A DNA stretch of 64,000 nt. Source: JBGQOG01 sp052113705 (GTDB lineage: Bacteria > Pseudomonadota > Alphaproteobacteria > Rhodobacterales > Rhodobacteraceae). The position numbers were made by a program, and so were the translations under genes. The stretch spans positions 133,607 through 197,606 of the forward strand of contig NZ_JBGQOG010000008.1 in the NCBI RefSeq assembly GCF_052113705.1, read 5' to 3'. The notes below the pieces were generated by a model. The model had not been told where the DNA came from. It searched no databases and saw nothing but the letters and a program-made list of their open reading frames with translations. This document shows, piece by piece, positions 16,710 to 25,998 of the stretch (positions within the stretch are counted from its first letter, which is position 1; each line of letters begins with the position of its first letter).

Positions 16710-17405
16710 CTATTTACCCTGCGGATAGGAAATCACCGAGAGATAGCGGGCGGGCAACTGGATCAGCCCCTCCGGCCCATGCGGCGCATCGGCGTCAAAA
16801 AACAGGCTGTCGCCCGGCTCCAGCCGGTAGATCTCATCGCCGTGGCGGTAATCGACGACACCGTCGAGCATATAGAGAAGCTCGATCCCCGCATGCTGAA
16901 AGGTGGGGAAGACATCCGCGGCGCTGGAAAGGGTGATCAGATAGGGTTCGACCACCACCCCGGAATTGTTGGAGCCGATATGCCCCAGCAGATTGTATTG
17001 ATGACCCGAGCGGGTGCCGGCGCGCTCGATCTCCACCCCATGCCCGGCTTTGACATGCATCGCGCCGCGCGGTTCCTCATAACTGCCAAACAGCGTCACC
17101 AGCGGCACGCGCAGCGCATGGGCCAGGGTCTGGATGGTGGCGAGCGACGGCGAGATCACCCCATTCTCGATTTTCGACAGCATCCCCACCGACAGCCCGG
17201 TCTGCACCGCAAATTCCGCCACGGTCATCCGCTGGCGTTTGCGCAACTCGCGCACTTCGCGGCCAATCGCCAGCTCAAGGTTCTTCTCGCGGCGGCCCTT
17301 GGGCAGATGCGGGTCCTGAGTCAGGGTCGGCTCCGGCTTCGCCCGCGGCTCGGGGGCCGGGCGGGGCAGGGGGGCGGGCGTGTCTTTGGGGGTGTTCGCG
17401 CTCAT
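16710..17405 (-). CDS. XRE-family regulator with C-terminal cupin domain
   Basis: 231 aa. A proline-rich, probably flexible N-terminus of about 40 residues precedes an XRE helix-turn-helix (residues about 46-105, including TVAEFAVQTGLSVGMLSKIENGVISPSLATIQTLAHAL). A cupin-2 barrel follows at about residues 145-225 (GIELLYMLDGVVDYRHGDEIYRLEPGDSLFFDADAPHGPEGL). Such HTH-cupin proteins sense small metabolites, often amines or amino acids. It lies directly upstream of mgsABC in the same direction, so it is the obvious candidate regulator of methylamine use. Confidence 0.87.
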   Translation of the reverse strand: MSANTPKDTPAPLPRPAPEPRAKPEPTLTQDPHLPKGRREKNLELAIGREVRELRKRQRMTVAEFAVQTGLSVGMLSKIENGVISPSLATIQTLAHALRVPLVTLFGSYEEPRGAMHVKAGHGVEIERAGTRSGHQYNLLGHIGSNNSGVVVEPYLITLSSAADVFPTFQHAGIELLYMLDGVVDYRHGDEIYRLEPGDSLFFDADAPHGPEGLIQLPARYLSVISYPQGK

Positions 17406-17540
17406 CGGGGCTCGCTCTGGGGGATGTCCCGCATTGGAGCCCGTTGCGCGGGCCTTGTCCAGCGGCTGCCGGTGCTGCGGCGCGGGACAGACAGGGAAGG
17501 GCGGGGGCGCGCAGATGATCCGCGCGCCCCTTGGTGTGGC

Positions 17541-18914
17541 TTACTTCGGCGCAGCGCCGACGGTGGCACCGGCACCCGTCGCGATTTGCAGGCTGGCCCA
17601 TTGCAGCGCCAGATCGCGGCGGCCCGCCGCGACGCTGAGCTGTGCCGAGGAGGCCGAGCGGTCGGCGTCGAGCAGATCGAGCAGCGAGGTGGCACCGGCT
17701 TCATAGCTGGTGCGCGCCAGACCGACCGAACGGTTATAGGCATCTGCGGCCTTTTGCAGCGAATAGACGTTGCGGCGATAGCGCGTCACATAGGTCTGCG
17801 CCGTCTGCACATCCTCAACCGCCGAAGACACAGCGGCGCGCCACGAAATCTCGGCCAGTTTCGCCGCCGAGATCTTGGCATCGCGGTTGGCCGACAGGGC
17901 ACCCTGGTTCAGCAGCGGCAAGGAGATCTGTGGGCCAAAGCTCCAGCCCTGGGCGCTGTTGTTGTCGGAAATGCTGCCCGAAATGGTCAGCGAGGGGTAC
18001 ATGGCAGCCTCGGCCACCCCGACATTGGCCACGGCGGCCTTATAGCTTTGCTCGGCGCTGCGGATGTCAGGACGGTTGCGCAGCAGATCGGCCGGGATCC
18101 CGGTGCGCGACCCTGCGGGCGGCGAAGGCTGACGGGCCCCGCGCTGCATCTGCGACAAGAGCGGGCCTGCAGGCTCGTTCAGAAGCGTTGCCATCGCATA
18201 GACCTGCGCGTTGAACCCGGCTTCCAGCAGCGGCAGGCTGGCCTGCGCGGTGGCGAGCAGCGCTTCGGCTTGCGCGCTGTCCAGCTCGGTGCTGTCGCCC
18301 AGTTGCAGCTTGGCCTGACTGATCTCGGTGGTCTTGGCGCGGGCGGTGATGGTCGCGCGGGTCAGCGCGATTGCTTCCTGATAATAGCGCGCCTGCGTAT
18401 AGGCCGAGACGATCTCGGCCAGCCAGGCGAGACGGGTGGCTTCGGCATTGTCCTGCGCGCCGACATAGCCGGCCGTGGCCGCTTCTTGTCCCCGGCGCAC
18501 ACCGCCGAAGAGGTCGAAGACATAATTGGCGCTGAGAGAGGCCGCGCCATTGTTCGACACGATCCGCGCGTCATTGCTGGACCGGGTGCGCTCGGCGCTT
18601 GCGCCGCCCGACAGCTGGGCGTTCAGCCCGGTTTGACGCAATGCCGCCTCGGCTGCGTTGATCCGCTCATTCGCGGCCATCACGTCAAGGTTTTGCGCCA
18701 GCCCGCGTGCCACCAGCGTGTTCAGCATCGGGTCGCGGAAGTCCTGCCACCAGGCGCGGTTTGCCACGACACCAAGGCTGCTGCCGTCGCCTTCCACGAA
18801 GGTCGCGGGCACGGCGGTCGTTGGCGCGGTGTAATTCGGCCCGACCGCGCAGCCAGCTGCCACGCTGCACAGGAGAAGCGCCGCGACGCGGGGCAGGGAA
18901 GAAGTGAGGTTCAT
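17541..18914 (-). CDS. RND efflux outer-membrane lipoprotein (NodT/OprM type)
   Basis: 457 aa outer-membrane channel subunit. The signal peptide ends in lipobox VAAGC (Cys22), then AVGPNYTAPTT, the NodT-family opening. Two TolC-like repeats of long helices follow (FARDPMLNTLV-type and ETEISQAKLQLGDSTELDSAQAEALLATAQ-type segments). Third gene of an adaptor/pump/channel operon; its ATG overlaps the pump stop (ATGA). Confidence 0.9.
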   Translation of the reverse strand: MNLTSSLPRVAALLLCSVAAGCAVGPNYTAPTTAVPATFVEGDGSSLGVVANRAWWQDFRDPMLNTLVARGLAQNLDVMAANERINAAEAALRQTGLNAQLSGGASAERTRSSNDARIVSNNGAASLSANYVFDLFGGVRRGQEAATAGYVGAQDNAEATRLAWLAEIVSAYTQARYYQEAIALTRATITARAKTTEISQAKLQLGDSTELDSAQAEALLATAQASLPLLEAGFNAQVYAMATLLNEPAGPLLSQMQRGARQPSPPAGSRTGIPADLLRNRPDIRSAEQSYKAAVANVGVAEAAMYPSLTISGSISDNNSAQGWSFGPQISLPLLNQGALSANRDAKISAAKLAEISWRAAVSSAVEDVQTAQTYVTRYRRNVYSLQKAADAYNRSVGLARTSYEAGATSLLDLLDADRSASSAQLSVAAGRRDLALQWASLQIATGAGATVGAAPK

Positions 18915-21900
18915 TGCGTCACCTTGTTTTTACTGCTCGAGGAACGGGTGACCAGGTTGATCACCACCACATAAAAAGCGGGCACCATGAAGATGCCGAT
19001 AGCTGTCGCGGCCATCATGCCGCCGAGTACACCAATCCCAATAGCCTTTTGTGCCGCAGCACCCGCCCCTGATGCAAGGGCCAGAGGCAAAACACCCAGC
19101 ATGAACGCTAGGGAAGTCATCAGAATTGGCCGCAACCGTTGCCGTGCTGCCATATTCGTGGCCTCCAGCAGCGGCATTCCCTGTGCTTGCAGGCCTTTTG
19201 CGAATTCCACGATCAGGATGGCGTTCTTGGCCGCAAGCCCGATTGTGGTCAAAAGACCCACCTTGAAATAGACGTCATTCGACTGGCCAAAGAGCTTGGC
19301 CGCCGCCAGCGCGCCCAGCACGCCCACCGGCACGGCCAGCATCACCGAGAAGGGCACCGACCAGCTTTCGTAGAGCGCGGCGAGGCAGAGGAAGACCACC
19401 AGCGCCGAGAGGGCATAGAGCAGCGGCGCCTGATTGCCCGAGAGACGTTCCTGATAGGACAGCCCGGTCCAGGCCGTGCTGTAGCCGCCGGGCAATTCCG
19501 CCGTCAGCTGATCCATCGCATCCATCGCATCCCCCGAGCTGATGCCCGCCGCCGCCGCGCCCGAAATTTGCAGCGCCTGTGTGCCGCCGTAGCGGGCCAG
19601 TTTTGACGGCACCTCATCCCAGACCTGGCTCATAAAGCTGGTAAAGGGCACCATCTCGCCGCCCCCATTGCGCGCGTACCAGCGGTTCACGTCATCGGGC
19701 TGCATCCGGTAATTCGCATCCCCCTGCACGATCACCGGGCGCAACTCGGCCCCCAGGGTGAAATCATTCACGCTCCGGCCCGAGAAGATCACCGAGAGCA
19801 TGGAGTTCACCTCCGACAGGCTCAGCCCGAAGGCGCCGGCCTTTTGCTGGTCGATGTCGAGGCGGAGCGAGCTTTTGAACGCCGCATCATTGCCGCGCAG
19901 CTGGGTGACGCGGCCATCGGCGGTGGCATTGGCCACCAGCGTGTCGGCGGCGGCGCTCAGCGCTTCCTGTCCATTGCCGCCCTGATCCACCAGATACATG
20001 GTGAAGCCCTGCGAATTGCCCAGCCCCTGAATCGCGGGCGGCTGCATGAAGATGATGCGCCCGGCGCGGTTGGCCCCGAATTTCGCATTGGCGCGCCCCA
20101 GCAGCGCGGCGGCCGTCAGCCCTTCGCGCTCCTCAAACGGCTTGAGCTTGATGAACAGCATGGCGGTGTTCTGCCCCGAGGCGCCAAAGCTGAAGCCCAT
20201 CGCGCCAAAGACCGATGAGACCGTCGCCTTTTCGTCGTTCAGCAGATAGGCCTCCATCTCTTTCACCACGGCTTCGGTCTGCGCGGTGGTGGCACCTTCA
20301 TCCAGCTGCACCATCGACATCAGCACGCCCTGATCTTCCTGCGGCAGGAATGAGGTGGGCAGCTGTTGATAGAGCCAGCCCGCGCCAAAGCTGAGCGCGA
20401 CCAGCAGCACGATCATCCGGAACGGACGCCGCAAGAGGCGGCCCACCACGCTGCCATAGCCATGGGTGGCGCGGTCAAAGTTGCGGTTGAACCAGCGGGC
20501 GGGCGCGATGCCGCCGCCATGGCTCGGCTTTTTCAGAAGGCTCGCGCACATGGCGGGCGTCAGGATCAGCGCCACCAGCATCGACAGCATCATCGCCGAG
20601 ATGATGGTGACCGAGAATTGCCGGTAGATCACCCCGGTCGAGCCGCCAAAAAACGCCATCGGCAGAAACACCGCCGAGAGCACCAGGGCAATCCCGACCA
20701 GCGCGCCGGTGATCTGATGCATCGACTTTTCGGTCGCCTCGCGCGGGCCGAGGCCCTCTTCCTCCATCACCCGCTCGACGTTTTCCACCACGACGATGGC
20801 ATCATCCACGAGCAAGCCAATGGCCAGAACCATCGCGAACATCGTCAGCGTGTTGATCGAATAGCCGGTCACCGCCAGCACCCCAAAGGTGCCCAGAAGC
20901 ACCACCGGCACCGCAATCGTCGGGATCAGCGTCGCGCGCCAGCTTTGCAGGAACACCAGGATCACCAGAAAGACGAGCGCCACCGCCTCGGCCAGCGTGT
21001 GATAGACCTGATTGATGGATTCCTCGACAAAGGGCGAGGTGTCATAGGGATAGGCAATCTCAACGCCCGTGGGCAGCGAGGGGGCGATGCGGTCCAGCAC
21101 CGCGCGCACGGCGGCGGCCGTGTCCACCGCATTGGCGCCCGTGGCAAGGTTGATGCCAAAGCCCGCCGCGGGCATGCCGTTGTAGCGCGAGTTTGAGCCG
21201 TAGCTTTCCTGCCCGATCTCGATCCGCGCCACATCGCCCAGAAAAACGGTGGCGCCGTTGCTGTCGGTGGTGAGCAGGATCCGCTCAAACTCCTCCACCG
21301 TCGACAGCTGCGATTGCGCGGTCAGCGTCACGTTCAGCTGCTGCCCCTCGACCACCGGCTGGTTGCCAAGGCTGCCCACCGTCACCGTGGTGTTCTGCGC
21401 GGCGACAGCGGTGGTCACATCGGCGGGCGTGAGGTTGTATTGATAGAGCTTCATCGGATCCAGCCAGATCCGCATCGCATAACCCGAGCCGAAAGCGTTG
21501 ATCGAGCCGACGCCGGTGGTCCGCTGCACCGGATCCTCGATGCTTTGCGCCATCAGATCGCCGAGCTGCAGCGACGTGTAGCTGCCGTCTTTCGAGACCA
21601 GCGCCCCCACCATCAGGATCGACGAGGTCGAGCGCGAGACATTCACCCCCTGATCCTGAACGGTATCGGGAAGCTGCGAGGTGATCAGCTGCAGTTTGTT
21701 CTGCACCTGCACCTGCGCCATGTCCGGATCGGTCGCATCGTCAAAGGTCAGCGAGACCGAGGCAGAGCCGGTGCTGGAACTTGATTCCATATAGATCATG
21801 CCATCAAGGCCGGTCAGCCCGTCCTCGATCACCGTGGTCACCGAGTTTTCGACCGCTTCCGCCGAAGCGCCGGGATATTTGGCGCTGATCCGCACCGTTG

Positions 21901-22021
21901 TCGGTGCGATTTCCGGGTATTGCGAGATCGCCAGCGTGTTTAGGCCCATGGCCCCGCCCAGCATGACGATGATGGCCAGCACCCAGGCAAAGACCGGGCG
22001 ACGAATGAAGAAATGTGCCAT
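18911..22021 (-). CDS. RND efflux pump, inner-membrane transporter (AcrB/HAE1 family)
   Basis: 1036 aa. N-terminus MAHFFIRRPVFAWVLAII is the HAE1 signature. The proton-relay aspartates are in LLVDDAIVVVENVERVM and the lysine in GLAAKNAILIVEF. Two large periplasmic loops and about 12 membrane spans give the usual length. It drives export of amphiphilic compounds with proton influx. It is six bases after the adaptor gene and coupled to the channel gene. Confidence 0.95.
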   Translation of the reverse strand: MAHFFIRRPVFAWVLAIIVMLGGAMGLNTLAISQYPEIAPTTVRISAKYPGASAEAVENSVTTVIEDGLTGLDGMIYMESSSSTGSASVSLTFDDATDPDMAQVQVQNKLQLITSQLPDTVQDQGVNVSRSTSSILMVGALVSKDGSYTSLQLGDLMAQSIEDPVQRTTGVGSINAFGSGYAMRIWLDPMKLYQYNLTPADVTTAVAAQNTTVTVGSLGNQPVVEGQQLNVTLTAQSQLSTVEEFERILLTTDSNGATVFLGDVARIEIGQESYGSNSRYNGMPAAGFGINLATGANAVDTAAAVRAVLDRIAPSLPTGVEIAYPYDTSPFVEESINQVYHTLAEAVALVFLVILVFLQSWRATLIPTIAVPVVLLGTFGVLAVTGYSINTLTMFAMVLAIGLLVDDAIVVVENVERVMEEEGLGPREATEKSMHQITGALVGIALVLSAVFLPMAFFGGSTGVIYRQFSVTIISAMMLSMLVALILTPAMCASLLKKPSHGGGIAPARWFNRNFDRATHGYGSVVGRLLRRPFRMIVLLVALSFGAGWLYQQLPTSFLPQEDQGVLMSMVQLDEGATTAQTEAVVKEMEAYLLNDEKATVSSVFGAMGFSFGASGQNTAMLFIKLKPFEEREGLTAAALLGRANAKFGANRAGRIIFMQPPAIQGLGNSQGFTMYLVDQGGNGQEALSAAADTLVANATADGRVTQLRGNDAAFKSSLRLDIDQQKAGAFGLSLSEVNSMLSVIFSGRSVNDFTLGAELRPVIVQGDANYRMQPDDVNRWYARNGGGEMVPFTSFMSQVWDEVPSKLARYGGTQALQISGAAAAGISSGDAMDAMDQLTAELPGGYSTAWTGLSYQERLSGNQAPLLYALSALVVFLCLAALYESWSVPFSVMLAVPVGVLGALAAAKLFGQSNDVYFKVGLLTTIGLAAKNAILIVEFAKGLQAQGMPLLEATNMAARQRLRPILMTSLAFMLGVLPLALASGAGAAAQKAIGIGVLGGMMAATAIGIFMVPAFYVVVINLVTRSSSSKNKVTQ

Positions 22022-22027
22022 CCGCGG

Positions 22028-23323
22028 TTACTCCGAGGCCGCGGGCGCAGCGGCACCCGGCGTCGCAGCGCCATCGGGGGCCGCATCGGTGGCGGGCGTG
22101 TCCACCACGACACCCAGTGCATTGATCGTCACCGCGACCGGGGCCACCTCAGCGCCTTCGGTCAGCGACGAGATCCCGTCGACGATCAGCCTGTCGCCCG
22201 CCGAGACCCCCTCGGTGACGATCCAGGCATTGCTGTTGGTGCCCGAGGTGATCAGCGTATGTTTTGCGGCCTTGTTGTCGGCCCCGGCAAACCAGGCGGT
22301 CAGCGAGCCGTCACGCGCGCGGGTGGTGGCGCGTTGCGGCACCAGATAGGCGTCGATGGTGCCCAGCACCACCTCGCCGCGCACGAAAGTGCCCGGCAGG
22401 ATGCGCAAATCCGGATTGTCGAACTGAAAGCGCAGCCCGACGGTGCCGGTGGTGGTCGAGACGGTGAACCCGGGGGCGATCAGCTTGCCCGCGCTTTTCA
22501 GCGTCTCGCCGTTCTCCAGCACCAGCGTGGCCTCCAGCTCGGCCGAGCGGGTCAGCGCGCCACTCTCGATCTGGTCGCGCACGGCCAGAATATGCGCGCT
22601 GGGTTCGATCATGTCGACGTAGATCGGGTCCAGCCGCGTCACCGTGGTCAGCGCATCGGTCTGCGCTGCGGTGACGAGATCACCGACCGAAACTGCGGCC
22701 ACATCGGCCACCCCGTCGATGGGCGAGGTGATGGTGGTCCAGGAGAGCTGCGTCTGCGCCAGTTTCAACGCGGCCTGTGCGCTTTGCACCGAGGCCTGCG
22801 CCTGCGCCAGCGTCACCTGCGCCGATTCCACATCGGCGGCGGTGATGCCCGAGCCACGCAACTGCTCGGCCCGGGCCAGCGCGGCCTCGGCGGCGGGCAG
22901 GGCGGCTTCGGCCTGCGCCAGCGCCGCCTGATCGGCGGCCACCGTCGCCTCGTAGCTGTCGGCATCCAGGCGGAACATCGGCGTGCCCTTCGGCAGGGGC
23001 TGGCCGGGGGTGTAGAGAATTTCCGACACCATGCCGCTCACACGCGGGCGAATGGCGGCCTGTTCATAGGCCACCGCGCGGCCCGGCAGCGTCTGCTTCA
23101 GCGGCACGCTTTGCGGCTGCATCTCGATGACACCGACCTGCGCCGGCCCTCTGGCGCCCTTGCCCATGGGAGCGCCCTGTGTCCAGCCGGCGTTGGCGGC
23201 CCAGATGCCCGTCAGGAGAATCACGGCCCCGATCCCGGCCCGGCGCGCCCGGCCGCGGGTGGCGGGCGCGCCGGGCACCGGCTGCTTTGCGGACCGCTTT
23301 TCGTTGATTGTCGAGGCCATCAT
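22028..23323 (-). CDS. RND efflux periplasmic adaptor (AcrA type)
   Basis: 431 aa. It has an N-terminal membrane anchor (about residues 28-45), a split lipoyl domain (RPRVSGMVSEILYTPGQPLPKGTPMFRLD and TTITSPIDGVADVAAVSVGDLV), an alanine-rich coiled hairpin (AALAQAEAALPAAEAALARAEQ) and beta-barrel domains. The tail is rich in Ala/Pro/Thr. I chose the ATG at 23323, with TAGGAA eight bases upstream; the frame is open to 23494 but that would use up the divergent promoter. Confidence 0.9.
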   Translation of the reverse strand: MMASTINEKRSAKQPVPGAPATRGRARRAGIGAVILLTGIWAANAGWTQGAPMGKGARGPAQVGVIEMQPQSVPLKQTLPGRAVAYEQAAIRPRVSGMVSEILYTPGQPLPKGTPMFRLDADSYEATVAADQAALAQAEAALPAAEAALARAEQLRGSGITAADVESAQVTLAQAQASVQSAQAALKLAQTQLSWTTITSPIDGVADVAAVSVGDLVTAAQTDALTTVTRLDPIYVDMIEPSAHILAVRDQIESGALTRSAELEATLVLENGETLKSAGKLIAPGFTVSTTTGTVGLRFQFDNPDLRILPGTFVRGEVVLGTIDAYLVPQRATTRARDGSLTAWFAGADNKAAKHTLITSGTNSNAWIVTEGVSAGDRLIVDGISSLTEGAEVAPVAVTINALGVVVDTPATDAAPDGAATPGAAAPAASE

Positions 23324-23420
23324 GCTGTGTTTCCTAAATCCTTTGGTCCCGGGTCGGTCCGCGCAGGCAAGGGGGAGGGCGCGAATCTTGACAGGAGGTT
23401 GTCTACGCTTTACGCAAATA

Positions 23421-23435
23421 TTGCACATGCTGCAA
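23421..23435. promoter_or_regulatory. palindrome in the divergent adaptor/tetR promoter
   Basis: TTGCA-CATGC-TGCAA, a perfect 5-bp inverted repeat inside a longer AT-rich, near-symmetric stretch, lies midway between the adaptor gene and the tetR gene. It is the best candidate operator for the TetR protein, controlling both directions. Confidence 0.55.
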
Positions 23436-23460
23436 TTATTTTTGAAGTTGGGGGGAGCCA

Positions 23461-24099
23461 ATGACACTGTCACCTGCTGCAGCTTCGTCGTCACCTGCTG
23501 CGCCTTCGTCGTCGCTGCGCGAACGGCGGCGGCGCGAGACGGCGCGGGTCATTCAGCTGGCCACCGTACGGCTGGGCTGCGCGCATGGGCTTGATCATGT
23601 GACGATTGAAATGATCAGCGCCGAGGCGGGGATCAGTCCGCGCACCTTTTTCAACTATTACGCCTATAAAGAGCAGGCGGTCTGGTGCGATCCGCCGGAG
23701 TTCGATCCGGCGGCGGTCAGGGTGTTCGCCCAGGGGACCGGGCCGCTGATGGAGGATCTGGAGGTGCTGCTGGTGGACCATCTGGCGCAGCTGGAGGCAG
23801 ACCGGGATCTTTTTGCCGGGATTCGGATTCTGGCCGAGCAGAACCCCAAGTTGCTGGTTTTGAAGGAAACGTCGTTGCTGGCGCTGCGGGTGAAACTTAC
23901 CGATATCCTGCAGCAGCGTCTGACCGCCGAAGATCCGGCCACGCTGCAGCTTTGTGCGCTGATGCTGCTGGACACGGTCCGCCTGTCGATTGAGCGCTGG
24001 TCCTGTGGCGAGGCTGCCAGCATTGCGGTCTCGGTGCGGGACATGTTGCAGCGGTTGCGTCACGGGGCGGCCTTGTTCGGGGAGGGCATGGGGTCCTAA
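23461..24099 (+). CDS. TetR-family regulator of the RND pump
   Basis: 212 aa. After a Ser/Ala/Pro-rich N-terminus of about 18 residues comes the TetR helix-turn-helix (residues about 20-75: LATVRLGCAHGLDHVTIEMISAEAGISPRTFFNYYAYKEQAV). The C-terminal ligand domain is specific to the protein. It is divergent from the efflux operon with 137 bases between, a standard repressor arrangement. SD GGGGGAG precedes the ATG. Confidence 0.88.
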   Translation: MTLSPAAASSSPAAPSSSLRERRRRETARVIQLATVRLGCAHGLDHVTIEMISAEAGISPRTFFNYYAYKEQAVWCDPPEFDPAAVRVFAQGTGPLMEDLEVLLVDHLAQLEADRDLFAGIRILAEQNPKLLVLKETSLLALRVKLTDILQQRLTAEDPATLQLCALMLLDTVRLSIERWSCGEAASIAVSVRDMLQRLRHGAALFGEGMGS

Positions 24100-24277
24100 C
24101 GTCAGGGGCGGGGGCTTCCGTCGCGATGGTTCGGAAATTCTTGCACCGGCGGTAGGTAAAACGCACAGCGGCGGTGCGCCTTCCCCGGTCCGGCGGCTTG
24201 ACCTTTGGGGGCAAGATGGGGCCAATGGGCGGCCTGTGCGGCCCGCGCAGGCCGATCTCTGCCACAAAGGACATCCG

Positions 24278-24661
24278 ATGAAAGTCATCAGCACCGATAC
24301 CGCCCCCGCCGCCATCGGCCCCTATTCGCAGGCCATCATCCATGGTGGCCTCTTGTTCGTCTCGGGACAGATCCCGATTGACCCGGCAACCGGCGCCTTC
24401 AATTCGGATGATGTGGTCGAGCAGACCAAGCAATGCCTGGCCAATATTGCCGCCATCGCCACCGCGGCGGGCACCGACATTTCGCGGACGATCAAAACCA
24501 CGGTGCTCGTGCGCGACCTGTCAAAATTTGCCGATATCAACGCCGCCTACGGCGCTGCCTTCCGTGCGCCTTTCCCCGCGCGCGCGACCTTTGAGGTCTC
24601 GGCTTTGCCGAAGGATGCGCAGATCGAGATTGATGCGGTCATCGCGTTGTCGGACGACTGA
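24278..24661 (+). CDS. ridA: RidA-family enamine/imine deaminase
   Basis: 127 aa. It hydrolyses reactive 2-aminoacrylate and related enamines formed by PLP enzymes. Family segments are GPYSQAIIHGGLLFVSGQIPIDPATG near the start, and ARATFEVSALPKDAQIEIDAVIA at the end, with the conserved Arg before the ATFEV strand. AAAGGA precedes the ATG at 24278; the frame is open upstream without a better site. Monocistronic. Confidence 0.92.
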   Translation: MKVISTDTAPAAIGPYSQAIIHGGLLFVSGQIPIDPATGAFNSDDVVEQTKQCLANIAAIATAAGTDISRTIKTTVLVRDLSKFADINAAYGAAFRAPFPARATFEVSALPKDAQIEIDAVIALSDD

Positions 24662-24916
24662 TCGCAGCGGCGGCGGTCGGCAGCTTCGCCGCCCGTCGCC
24701 CACTGGCAAACCTCGCCAGAGCCCCTCTGGGCTGAGGCCCCTTCTCCCTCCGGCGGCCCTGCGCGCGGAGCGTTGTCGTTTGGGCTGTTCGCGGCGGCGT
24801 TGCGCAGCGGTCAAAACCTGCCGTGGCAGGGCATTTCCCGGTTTTCGATGTGACTTTGTTCTGTAGGCTCCGTATCAGCCCTGAATCGGGGGCAGATCAC
24901 GGGGGAGGGCGAGCCT

Positions 24917-25930
24917 ATGAAGCGCAGCAAGGTTACACTGGGAGAGGTGGCGCGGGTTGCGGGAGTGTCCCGCGCGACGGTGTCGCTCGTTGTGCGCAAA
25001 TCGCCTCTGGTTGCGAGTCATACCCGGGAGAAGGTCGAGCAGGTGATGGCCGATCTGGACTATGTCCGCGACATCGGGGCCGCGCGTTTGCGCAACAATA
25101 GCAGCCAGACCATCGGTGTCATCGTGCCCAACCTCGTGAACTCCTTCTTCACCGAATTCCTTTCGGGTGCAGAGCGGGTGATGGGCGAAGATGACCGCGT
25201 GGTGCTGATGGCCAACAGCCACGACGATCTGGCGCGGCAGGATGTGATCTTGCAACGGTTTCGCGGCCATGGCGTCGACGGGGTGATCTTGTGCCCCGCC
25301 GAGGGCACAGATCCCGGCCTTCTGACGCGCTTGCGCCAATGGGGCCTGCCGGTGGTGCAGTCCTTGCGCGAGGTTGGCCGCGACGTGACCGATTATGCCG
25401 GGGCCGATTATATCGAGGGCGTGCGGATGGCCGTGCAGCATCTGGTTGCTGCCGGTCATCGCCGGATCGCCTTTTTGTCGGTGGCGGCCCTGACCTCGGC
25501 GCGCGAAGAGCGGCTGCAGGGCTTTGCGCGCGCGCTGGATTTGACCGGTGCGGAGGACGCCGGGATCATCGAGGCCGAACTGACCTGGGAGGGGGCCGAG
25601 CTTTCGGCGGCCAAGGTCCTGGCGCTCAAGAGCAAACCGACGGCGGTTTTGTGCTTTAACGACATATTGGCGGCCGGTCTGATGCTGGGCCTGCGCCGCG
25701 CGGGCTATGAGCCGGGGCGTGACATTGCCGTGGTCGGGCTGGATGACCTGCCGCTGGCGCAGCTGACCTATCCGCCGTTGTCGAGCGTGGCGATGGCACC
25801 CGAACGGATTGGCGCTGCTGCCGCGCGCCTTTTGGTGCGGCGGCTGTCCTGTGCCGATGCGGGGGTGGAGCGGTCTATTGAGGCGCCGCGGCTGGTGGTC
25901 CGCGAAAGCAGCTCGCGGGTGATCTGTTGA
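24917..25930 (+). CDS. LacI-family regulator of the sugar-acid operon
   Basis: 337 aa. The N-terminal helix-turn-helix reads VTLGEVARVAGVSRATVSLVVRKSPLVAS, with a hinge helix near residue 55 and a periplasmic-binding-like effector domain containing VIVPNLVNSFFTEFLSGAERVM and CFNDILAAGLMLGLRRAGYEPGRDIAVVGLDDLPLA. GGGGGAGGG lies before the ATG. It is on the same strand as the operon it should control, whose promoter right after it carries a LacI-type operator. Confidence 0.9.
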   Translation: MKRSKVTLGEVARVAGVSRATVSLVVRKSPLVASHTREKVEQVMADLDYVRDIGAARLRNNSSQTIGVIVPNLVNSFFTEFLSGAERVMGEDDRVVLMANSHDDLARQDVILQRFRGHGVDGVILCPAEGTDPGLLTRLRQWGLPVVQSLREVGRDVTDYAGADYIEGVRMAVQHLVAAGHRRIAFLSVAALTSAREERLQGFARALDLTGAEDAGIIEAELTWEGAELSAAKVLALKSKPTAVLCFNDILAAGLMLGLRRAGYEPGRDIAVVGLDDLPLAQLTYPPLSSVAMAPERIGAAAARLLVRRLSCADAGVERSIEAPRLVVRESSSRVIC

Positions 25931-25964
25931 CTCTTTTGCGGTTCTCGTTTTAGATCGTTCTAAA
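25927..25964 (+). promoter_or_regulatory. promoter with overlapping LacI operator
   Basis: TTGACT (25927-25932), a 17-base spacer and TTAGAT (25950-25955) form a good promoter. TTTAGATCGTTCTAAA (25949-25964) is a near-perfect palindrome with the central CG typical of LacI operators, and it covers the -10 element, so bound repressor would block RNA polymerase directly. Confidence 0.75.
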
Positions 25965-25998
25965 TTAGAGGAATCGACACATCCGCAGGGGAGGGCAG

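Noticed and set aside
16779..18974. 731-codon plus-strand frame over the XRE-cupin and channel genes
   Set aside because: Covers two unrelated minus-strand genes with clear motifs; composition is typical of an antisense frame.
25949..25964. TTTAGATCGTTCTAAA as a member of the TTTAGATTGC regulon
   Set aside because: Shares only TTTAGAT; it is a symmetric LacI-type site with central CG next to a lacI gene, and is better explained that way.
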